Shown piece after piece: positions 55,786 to 64,000 of a DNA stretch of 64,000 bases. A program made the translations under genes and the position numbers. The DNA is from Gautieria morchelliformis (Eukaryota > Basidiomycota > Agaricomycetes > Gomphales > Gomphaceae), in assembly GCA_015179125.1 (NCBI GenBank), contig WHVA01000544.1, positions 1 through 64,000 of the forward strand, written 5' to 3'. Position 1 is the first letter of the stretch. Each line of letters begins with the position of its first letter. The notes below the pieces were generated by a model that worked only from the letters and a program-made list of their open reading frames with translations, had not been told where the DNA came from and made no database searches.

Positions 55786-55935
55786 AGCCCCAGTCATTTC
55801 AGTAGCTGAATTTCAGTTTTTCAACTGTGTTCACCAAATATGCAGATTTGAGAGCAGATACTGCCCAATTAGTGCAGTTTGCAGATTTTGTGTCCAACAG
55901 CGTCCAATCCCAGCATAACCTCTTTTCACTGGGGT
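55785..55935 (-). repeat. Inverted third copy of the 53880 repeat
   Basis: CAGTCATTTCAGTAGCTGAA through ATAACCTCTTTTCACTGG is the reverse complement of the 53880-54180 unit, with mild divergence. Confidence 0.75.
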
Positions 55936-57050
55936 TCAGGCCCAGTGAGAATCAACACAGCTCTGCTTGGATGACATCGTGGCAAATCATACCTGTAATA
56001 TCAGTATGAGCACGCCTGACCAGGTCCACTGAAATGGCACAGAAGTCGTGCCCTGGCAGTATGAGATCGGACCACATCTATTGTACATTCTTCATGATCT
56101 AATTACAATAGAATTCTGAATTTTTCCTAGCAGTCAGATCTGGATTGGACCACATTGACTCCCAGTGGCCCTGTTCGATCCCACTTGCCCACAGTCATTG
56201 TTCAGGAAGACACTACCTGTAAATAGACATTAAATAAAATCACGAGTACTTAACTGCAGGCACATACCGGAAGTGTAGAAGAAGAGGATGGAATTGTGTG
56301 AGTTTGGCTGCAAGTGGTGCCATTCATGTTCGGTTCAATGCGGTTGGTTTTGTTGCTGATCCTCAGTAGTGTAGAACTATGAGGCCAGCAGCAAGGTTAA
56401 TGGAAAGAAGTCACATAGAAACATAAAACACACCTGTAATTGCTTGGGATCACAGGCCATTGCGTCATATGCTTTGGTGACAGCAGCTCAAGTTGATTTG
56501 GGGTTGTCTTGGCACAAGTCAATAGCGAAGAGTATAGGACACAATGGAGACTTACCTTTCAATTTCAGAGGATATTTGGAGCCGCATTGTGATGGCATCA
56601 ATAGAAGTGGGACACAGCACTAGAGTAAATAAATTAGTAACTCAAGCTTTTGAGATTATATGACCAATGGACTTACAAGGGATCAGCAAGCTGGTAAATT
56701 GGGTCAGAACATGCATCCATTCCAATTAAGTACTCAACTGGCTTACCAGCTTAGACTTGGCATTGGAGACTGCAGAGCTGGGATCGCCAGGGATGGTACA
56801 CTGCTTGAAGTGGAGATGGCTGGGTTGGAATAAGTGTTAACACAGGACCGTTGTGAGTATGCCTAAGCTACTGAGCTGCATATATGAACTTTCTCATCAT
56901 TAATGCTCATAGGTCGAGGGGCGCTTACATTGTTATTGTGCAGAGATGACTTGGAGGTGTGATGATTTCCCCTCTAGTATGTGCCCACCCAGTTCGAGTT
57001 TTGCCATGTGATCCTTGTACTTCACACTGCTCTTCAGTGGTGGGATGTTC
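55936..57050. other. No gene recognised
   Basis: Several splice-like words (CTTACCTTTCAATTTCAG) occur, but no coherent coding exons on either strand. Confidence 0.35.
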
Positions 57051-58104
57051 TGTTGTGATATATAATATTTAAATCATCCTAATATATATAGAAACTAACA
57101 AAAGAAACAACAGAAAAATCTATCAAAGAATGGAAACGACACTCATGATATCACAGACATCGACACGCGCAAGTGGCACATGACATCATGATCAGTAGCT
57201 ATCTTATCTATTGATTAGATAAGATACAGGAACGAAGGCATCGGCCACATGTGGCCGATCAGAGACAGCGCGCTTATCGACAGATGGCATCGGCCATGAC
57301 GTCGACAGGCGCCAGGCCACAGGCACTGAGGAGGTGCGGGCACCAAATGCCGCAGAGGAATATAGACTGCGCAGGAGCACCGGACGTTGCGGAATGATGA
57401 CAGAACATCATTCCAAGCACGTATGCTTGATCAGCTGCCCCATAGAAGAGGCATAGAGATGGTGGCCCCATCACCAAGAGCAGCATATATGTTGCACAAG
57501 AGAAACCTAATTTCCATTTTCTATTGAACTCCATGACACGACCAGCTGATTACTATCCTAACATCATGTAGACAGGAGCTTTGTATAGTACAAGACTCTA
57601 TTCCAACGCCTATCACCCCTGTTATTATCCCCATCTTTTTCATGGCTTTATTACTACAAATAGTCACCCCTTTAGTTACACATAGTTTTTCGCCCCATTT
57701 ACCCATTATCCTGAACACTGGTAGTTATCACTATTATAGTATAAATAGCTACCACAAATGTATGAACCGATCATCCAGAATTTACTGTTTCACCCCTTGA
57801 AGTCACTGTAGTCTTGTTTGATAGCTACAGAACTTAATCCTTGATAATTTTCTCCAATTCTTCGTTGAGAGTCTACTATTACTGTCTACTCTAAACTATC
57901 TCAAAAGCGAAGCCTTTTGAGACAGCCGTTCTCTAGATCAAACCCATTTCTCCATCGACACGGTCACGTGACCACCATCCATCAGTGACGGACGTGCCTC
58001 GCCGAGCTTAGTCAGCACAAAGTGACGGGATGAATATAGTGGTCCAGCTGCTAAGCAATAGAAATCATCTATCAAAACATTTTAATCTGATATTAATCAT
58101 AAAA
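57051..58104 (+). mobile_element. Solo-LTR-like element, copy 2 (5-bp TSD TGTTC)
   Basis: 1054 bp, starting TGTTGTGATATA and ending AATCATAAAA, related along its length to 10177-11222 (for example TCTTATCTA...GATTAGATAAGATACAGG and GGCCGATCAGAGACAGCGC). TGTTC flanks it at 57046-57050 and 58105-58109. No internal element is attached. Same orientation as copy 1. Confidence 0.7.
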
Positions 58105-58109
58105 TGTTC

Positions 58110-59040
58110 CTCATGATATATTATAGAGTGAGGATCTGCATGGTCTAAATACCAATGTTAAGTTAGAATAGATAACAAGAGCATGAGGAAAGTAACAGAC
58201 CATCCTCCAGCTCATTTCTGGTTGAACCTGTGTCAGAGTGAAGACCGCTATATGTATCCCCATCAACATACTCAACTTCCATATCTCCATTGTGACCTTG
58301 AAATAGCCCTGCAGCTGCTGCAGCCTGGTCCAAAGGCATATGGCGCCACCACTTTCCTCAGCCTCACTATTGGACCCTTTGTGATTACTGCCAGACTCCT
58401 CCAGCAGTTGGTTCATGTTGTGCCTGTGATGTGCTGCATGCCTGTACCATGTCCATTGACTCACCACCTTGCTGCCGTGACAGCTGTGCTTGGCAGTCAC
58501 ACCATTTATGTTGGTTCATGTGGCCGCAACAGTGCTGACTTAAGTTCCTGCGGTTGTTGAACTGAAACCCAGGAAGTTTTGTGAATGCACAAAATTAGTC
58601 CAAGCAGAATTGCATCCAGAATCAGAACCAGCATGACAGTATTTCTTGCAATTCAGACAGACAAGCCTGGATTTGTATTTTGGGAATGTAAAGTACAAAA
58701 AAAAAAGGTTGTATCTATGTCAGCCATGGCCTTGTCTGAGGAGAGTCAATGCATCTATAAGGGCAACCTAGGTAGATGCTCTGCACTCAAGCGATGAACT
58801 GGTGAAGGGGGATCCAAAGAGAAAACTCTAAGGAACCCCTTCGCCACCTAACTACAACTATAAGTAAACTTGGACATGCTAGCCTGATCACCGAATGCCC
58901 GAGTTACATAAGCAATCCCTGCAGCGATAACAGGGCTGGACAGATAAGGAAGGAATGATGTTGGAAGGGGACAGAACGGGAAGGGAAATAAACGGAACAC
59001 AAGACAGAAGGATGCCAAAGGCTAGGAGAAGGTCGGAGGT
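58110..59040. other. No gene recognised
   Basis: Overlapping frames on both strands at 58111-58560 (125-129 codons) lack family motifs. A short AGGGGGATCCAAAG word near 58806 also occurs near 48401, probably another dispersed repeat fragment. Confidence 0.35.
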
Positions 59041-59044
59041 CACC

Positions 59045-59230
59045 AACAACACACTGTGATAATGTGCATGCCATGGTAATGCGCAAGTGGCGATAATGCA
59101 CATGGTGATAATGCACACACTGCGATAATACACATCGTGATGCAATAATGTGCATTGTGAAAATGCACACTGCGGAAATGCACTGTGATAATGCACACTG
59201 TGATAATGCATATTGCGATAAAGCAGTGTG
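59045..59230. repeat. Minisatellite of GATAATGCACAC-like units
   Basis: Roughly ten imperfect units of 14-18 bp, such as TGTGATAATGCACAC. Minus-strand open frames across it are histidine/cysteine/serine-rich artefacts of the repeat. Confidence 0.75.
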
Positions 59231-59328
59231 TGATTGGTGTTCCCTTGACAGCATCCTGGGATTTGGCTTGGTAAGTCGATTTCATACAATCTGCGATGAG
59301 TTGATTCCCACTGGGGCTGACCACTCAC

Positions 59329-59520
59329 CATAGCCAGACAGAAGGCAGCTGTGACACAGCACAGAGCTGTTACCTGAATGGTCACACCTACTTTTGGTCT
59401 TTCTGCACTGATTGCAAGCTGAACGATAGTGTTAACTATGATATGGGCAAACTAATTATGTCAAGGAAAAATGCTCACCCTCAATGTTCGCCAATGCTTG
59501 ACTTTGTCCCCATGGTACAG
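59329..59520 (-). pseudogene. Zn(II)2Cys6 transcription factor, 5' exons (copy B, inverted)
   Basis: The minus strand repeats copy A: an exon near 59520-59478 (YHGDKVKHWRTLR), an intron, and an exon 59418-59329 reading ACNQCRKTKSRCDHSGN then CHSC, ending at a GTGAGT donor. The start ATG of copy A corresponds to CTG here, so this copy lacks its initiator. The downstream cysteine is not evident. Confidence 0.65.
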
Positions 59521-59860
59521 CTTAGGACAATCAAAAACGACAAGGTTTCAATGAGCTCATACCAGCCTTTATAAGTTGTGCGCAATCAAATAGATACAGT
59601 TGAAAGGTATCTCCCATAATATTTTCAGGAATTTTCAGCGAGCCGTCCTTCTGTAATTTGTAATTACATCACGTGGAGATCAAGAATTTTGGCGTGCACC
59701 CAAATAAATCGCTAAAATAAGGGGAAAAATGCAAATCGACTCCTTTTTGAGTTCTAAATTTGAATATGAAGTGTAAACTGCCATTCAGAGAGCCAATTCC
59801 CGTCAAACACAGTAACGAGTTTAATGACAAATCACTGTCACTGACTGAAAATTTCATCCA
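59521..59860. other. Flank between Zn2Cys6 copy B and transposase relic
   Basis: AT-rich, no protein recognised. No transposon terminal repeat could be matched to the far side of the transposase relic. Confidence 0.35.
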
Positions 59861-61843
59861 ATGCCTCAGCCCACTAAAAAACGGCGCATTAACCTCAATA
59901 TCTCTGGGCTCCGCAACCAAAAAGCATCCAATCTCTCAGTCCCCCATCTAAAACACACTGAAAGTGAAAGTGAAGGTCAAGAAACACCACAGGCTTTCAG
60001 AATTTACTTCGACAGCACCTGTGTTGACTGGTCGAACAGAGAAGGAAAAGAGGACGAGGAATCAGATGATGTTGAAGACCTGAAAGCAGAAGAATATGGA
60101 GATGAAAAATTCACGCTTCAGCTGGCAGCACTCGCAGAAAAGTACAATCCAACTGATCAAGATTGGGTTCCTGCAAAATACTGAAGGGAGAGACAGGTCA
60201 AAAAAGGTGAACAACCAGAAGATTATTAATTGGAAATATTCTTATGCGTCTTGTCAGGTCGTCCTGCATCATATGTGAAAGGTCCGGGAATTGCGAATAA
60301 ATCTCTACGCTCACAGCAGCGAATGGCGGGAGCATCACAGTCATCGCTGAAGTCATGGTTTGGCAAGATGCTGGGACAAATGTACAGTATGCTCTTGACA
60401 CAATGCAAGACAATGGCAATGCCACTGCAGCGAAGTGAAAGAGGAACACAGATGACATTCCAACACTGCCAGCCAGTTCATGTCAGACCACATGCATCGA
60501 AATATTCGACAATGACAACAATCCCACCGATGCAGCATCAGGATGTGGAGAATGGTCCGGTGACCATATCCTGGAACCAATAATAACGAATGATGTGGAG
60601 ATGCAGAATGACACAGAAGCAGATGATGACAGCGATGGTGCATTGGAAACAAATGATGGTGAGGTGCAAATGAATGATGAAGATGCTGAGTACTGGGAGG
60701 CAGAATTGGATGATGCTGTCCAGGACGAGACTGCAGCAGTAAAAGATTGGGCCACACTTCGCAGTGAAGTCAAGACTCACATGAAGAAACATTCGAAAAT
60801 CATGCTGCTCTCCCAGCTCAACCAGTACATGATATTGGGCAACTTCGCCACCCTGCGCATACGTGGAGTCACTCGAATCAAGGCCAGCCAGGAGATCACA
60901 TGCCAATGGCATGATGGCGAAGGGGTTTCATTTGCATGTTGAGTTCGAGCACTAGCTCAGCACTATGAGTCATTTGGAAGGCTTCTGAAAGAAACGAGAG
61001 GTGGCTCTAGGGCCACATGATCCTGGCTCAGTGATGAGCGCATCAAGAAAAGGGTCACGGATTTCTTGACTAATCTTCCCGCCGGCAAGGTCACTCCTCG
61101 TGGCCTCTGCAACCATGTCAACTCTATCATCTTTCCTGAGCTTTGCATCACCCCAAAGAAACCCATCGGTCTTCGAACAGCTCAATGCTGGCTGATTAGA
61201 CTTGGCTGGACACACACCCTGATCAAGAAAGGTGTTTATGAAGATGGCCACAGCCATGCGGATGTTGTCCTCTACTGACAGGAGGACTTTTTTCCTTCCA
61301 TGCTTGAGTACGAGAGGCGGATGGTCCATTATGAAGGGACAGAGCTGAAAAGGGTGGAACCAACTCTGGTGGGAGGAGAGAAGGAGATTGTGCCACTCTT
61401 CCATGACGAGAGCTGCTTCCATGCAAATGATGCATCGAACAGTGCCTGGTGGGTCATTCGCGCCATTTGGGGACATTTTTTTGATCATTGTTCAGGCTCA
61501 AGTCAGGTCAGCAGCCCCTTCGAAAGAAGGGTTGTGGCAGGTTGATTCACGTGTCAGACTTGATCAATCCTGAGACCGGGCAACTGATTGTCCGTGAGGG
61601 AAGCAGTAATATCGTCCAAGATGCCAGAAAGATAATTTACCCTGGAGCCGATGGGGATCCATGGTGGGACACCCAACAGTTGCTTGCACAGATTAACGAT
61701 GCTATCACGATTTTCGAAATGGCTTTCCCAAATAAACAAGGTCTTTTTATTTTTGACAACTCTTCTGCACACGGTTCTCTCCCTGCTGATGCACTAAAAG
61801 CCTTCGAGATGAAAGGGCCTCCTTTTAGTCCTTTTAGATTGTA
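59861..61843 (+). pseudogene. DDE-type transposase-like relic
   Basis: Starts MPQPTKKRRINLNISGLRN, followed by acidic low-complexity sequence. Then come a helix-turn-helix-like region (LNQYMILGNFATLRIRG, VTDFLTNLPAGKVTPRGLC) and a catalytic core with VPLFHDESCFHAND (first Asp), GRLIHVSDLINPETG, ARKIIYPGADGDPWWDTQQL and GLFIFDNSSAH (second Asp). This pattern is a DDE-superfamily protein widespread in Agaricomycetes. Stops (for example after VVLY near 61278) and frameshifts (about 60180-60600, 60945-61020, 61480-61530) disable it. The third acidic residue is not visible before it ends. Confidence 0.7.
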
Positions 61844-61879
61844 ATGCACATGAGCTTAGTAAGCAGGTAGAAAATGGAA

Positions 61880-62127
61880 CTAGCCAATAGACCTGTGCTT
61901 CATGCCAGGTTAGTTAAGGTTAACATCGTACAGGGGTAGTCAATATATTACAGAATTATTTGGTGAAATAGAACTACATATTTAATCAGGCTTTAGCAGC
62001 ACCTCTTTGTATACAATATTAGATGTTGTGTTCCCCTTCCCTAAAGAACATGGACTCTGTTATGATTAGTGCAACATAAAACTGTTCATGTGAAATACTG
62101 CATATCGCAAGTCTATTCCTACCATGC
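61880..62127 (-). mobile_element. Helitron 3' end, copy 2
   Basis: Related to 48848-49135. It keeps the CTAG terminus (61880-61883), the internal hairpin ACCTG...CAGGT (61891-61910) and the last ~70 codons of the helicase with frame breaks, then diverges. Same strand as copy 1. Confidence 0.7.
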
Positions 62128-62369
62128 CCCTGTGCTGCACACCAGGATGTGGCACAGCACTGGGTAGGGACTGCTGGGGACCCATAGGATGAGCCTGAAT
62201 GCACTTGGACCACTGCTAGGGTGGATACCTGTGGTTAGGTCAAACACATTGGGTAAATAAAACTTGGGATAAGTAAAATCATTCGGATATGTAAAACACA
62301 TCTTATCACAATTGAAAGTAGCTCTAAATAGCGCATCAGGGTAGGTAATGTCTCCACCCATTTCCCATG
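62128..62369. other. No gene seen
   Basis: Spacer between the Helitron end and the minisatellite; no recognisable protein. Confidence 0.3.
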
Positions 62370-62560
62370 TCTGTGTGCCCCTCATGGGTAGCATGTCCCT
62401 ATGTATGGCATGTGTTCCCAGAGTGTAGTGTGTCCTGCAAGTATAGTGTGCGTAGCATGTCACCATGCATAGCATGTCCCTGTGTAGTGTGTTCCCCATG
62501 TGTAAGGTGTCCCCCATGTGTAGTGTGTCTCCCAAGTATATCATGTGTATTATGTCCCTT
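62370..62560. repeat. Degenerate minisatellite (GTAGTGTGTCCCCATGT-like)
   Basis: Many imperfect 15-20-bp units such as GTAGTGTGTTCCCCATGT and GTAGCATGTCACCATGC. A few more units appear at 63040-63090. The minus-strand frame (GDTLHMGDTLHMGNTLH) is the repeat read as protein, not a gene. Confidence 0.7.
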
Positions 62561-63552
62561 GGAGGATAATCGAAATTGTCATGTGATACAGCATATATGA
62601 GTATATAATATATATTATAAGAGTATTAATAACAACATATAGGAATATATAGTAGTATTTATGAGGAGAATAATAGATGTTATTAGAATATTCTGTATAT
62701 GTTTAAACATCTCGGAGATATATATACATATGAGAGAGTATCTGACTACAAGATAGAATAACAGATACTTGGATAGATACTTCTAATAGATATGAGTAGG
62801 AGTATTAGTATGAATAGTTATAATGATATAGTGTATATTAAAAGTGGGTAGAAAAAATAAGAAGAGGCATAAAAATAAGAAGAGGCATTCTCGTTCGCAG
62901 AGCGGCCGCTCCGGGAGGGACAAAAGTAAATTTATTTATATCCCAACAATAAGATTTGCATGTACTTTCGTCCTCTTCTTTTCTATAATCTGAGAATAAA
63001 ATGGGTGAAGCTACAGGTAATAAAAAGTTGTGAGCATCTGCCCTTGTGCATAGCTTGTCCCTTGTTTGTAGTATGTCCCCATATGTAGCATAACCCTAAC
63101 AGCCTAAAAGTGAACTTATTGTAGGGGCAGAGAAAATAAATAAATGTCAGAGGGTTTACAATGGATAATAGAGAAATAGACTTATATTTTGCAAGCAGAG
63201 GCTGTTGTCATTAATTTTTAGCAAAGTCAAGGAAATTTTTTGATATCTATTTTGACAAATATACAGTATACATATACGTAAAAAAATAAATAGAAATAAA
63301 TAAATAACAATTAAAAAAACAGAGACACTGATCCTAATAAATAAGCAGGTATGAGAGCAAGAAACATACCACTTGCAGCCATGACACACAGGAATGGTGG
63401 GAGCCCTGAACCTGGGCTAGAAAAAAAAAAAAAAAGAAAAAGAAAAAAATAGAAAAAGAAAAAGAGGATAAAAAAGTGAAAGCTTACTGCAAGAAATGAC
63501 AGAAAAAAACATACCAGAGGCGGTGATGATGATCAAGAAAGGTGGGAGGCAA
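62561..63552. other. AT-rich low-complexity region
   Basis: TA-rich tracts, a doubled AATAAGAAGAGGCAT (62857-62891), and an A/G homopurine run (63420-63472). No coding sequence. Confidence 0.6.
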
Positions 63553-63846
63553 TAACACTGGAGGCATATAAAAATTTTCTGGTCTGAAAAACTGTTCAAA
63601 AACCTATAAAGATATTCCAAATTTTTTTAGTGTTTTTAATGTAAAAAAACTTTAACAAAATTTTGTGTTTTTGTTAGAATTTGTTGAGCAAGAAAATTGT
63701 AAAAAAAGTTTAAAGCACTTTGAACTTTTTTACAATTTTCTTGCTCAACAAATTCTAGTAAATACACTAAAAATATTTGGAAAATCTTTACAGTTTTTTC
63801 AACAGTTTTTCAGACAAGAAAATTTTCAGATGCCTGCAGTGTAAGA
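63553..63846. mobile_element. Large foldback palindrome (about 290 bp)
   Basis: The whole segment folds on itself around 63715. Central arms 63676-63711 and 63723-63756 (TTGTTGAGCAAGAAAATTGT and its complement) are nearly perfect. Pairing continues outward through TTTTTAGTG/CACTAAAAA, GAAAAACTGTT/AACAGTTTTT and CTGGAGGCAT/ATGCCTGCAG. No coding frame. Typical of a foldback/MITE element. Confidence 0.8.
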
Positions 63847-64000
63847 GGAGCAGCCTAGGCTGAAAAGAAGTCAAAAAGTGGTTAAAAAAGTGAAAATATT
63901 GGAAGAAATACCACGGAGAGAAGCTGATCCTAATAAATGTCAAAACAACACAAGTATGATAGCAGGACACACACCAGATGCAGAAATGGCAGACAGGAAA
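63847..64000. repeat. Partial repeat of 63327-63420
   Basis: CTGATCCTAATAAAT (about 63925-63939) and the following sequence resemble 63328-63420, placing the palindrome between two diverged direct repeats about 600 bp apart. The window ends inside it. Confidence 0.45.

Noticed and set aside
59045-59230. Possible CRISPR array
   Set aside because: Units are contiguous and imperfect with no unique spacers, and the genome is eukaryotic.
58888-59385. 165-codon minus-strand His/Cys/Ser-rich frame
   Set aside because: Composed of the GATAATGCACAC minisatellite plus a Zn2Cys6 gene copy read in the wrong frame.
62119-62544. 141-codon minus-strand frame with HMGDTLHMGNTLH repeats
   Set aside because: It is the minisatellite translated; the repeat length and degeneracy do not look like a protein repeat.

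Overview
The window looks like nuclear DNA of a filamentous basidiomycete, most likely an Agaricomycete. Genes are interrupted by many short (about 47-75 nt) introns with GT..AG, once GC..AG, borders. The families present are typical of mushrooms: a fungal-specific kinase-like protein, a DUF6533-type membrane protein, a patatin/NB-ARC/TPR NLR, Zn2Cys6 regulators and chromodomain Ty3/gypsy elements. No bacterial-style operons, rRNA genes or convincing intact tRNA genes were seen. All functional names come from reading translations by eye, without a database search.

Layout. 1-11.7 kb is a transposon graveyard: a plus-strand gypsy remnant (1-2014), an LTR-like block, and a minus-strand chromodomain gypsy element (about 4.1-11.5 kb). 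That element carries an in-place inversion of its reverse-transcriptase core, a tRNA-like SINE with a target-site duplication, an AT-rich insert and a 1046-bp solo-LTR-like element. 12.1-13.6 kb holds a kinase-like gene with one frameshift. 13.6-23.7 kb is mostly decayed: an inverted-repeat element, a broken 7-TM receptor, a gag scrap, and a 1.8-kb interval with perfect 27-bp inverted ends that contains a Helitron-type N-terminal fragment.

23.8-32.8 kb is the most interesting block. An apparently intact macrodomain gene is followed by a fungal NLR-like gene (patatin, NB-ARC, TPR). The 3' end of the macrodomain gene plus its downstream flank is repeated in direct orientation on the far side of the NLR. 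The NLR has one +1 frameshift between the patatin and NB-ARC parts and six almost identical TPR units.

32.9-47.5 kb is the gene-rich part: an MFS sugar transporter (minus strand, 13 exons), a chimeric TPS1/GALT pseudogene, then four intact plus-strand genes: a RING protein, sterol C5-desaturase ERG3, an Rsc7/Swp82-type chromatin-remodelling subunit, and the ribosome-biogenesis factor YTM1. 48.4-64 kb returns to repeats: Helitron 3' ends, gypsy and DDE-transposase remnants, a second solo-LTR-like copy, an inverted pair of Zn2Cys6 gene fragments, minisatellites and a large foldback palindrome. A DUF6533-like gene sits among them at 51.5-52.9 kb.

How genes relate: the core genes (ERG3, YTM1, Rsc7-like, RING) look like ordinary housekeeping neighbours rather than a pathway cluster. 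The macrodomain/NLR block is a candidate self/non-self or stress-response island, but that is inference from domain content and repeat context.
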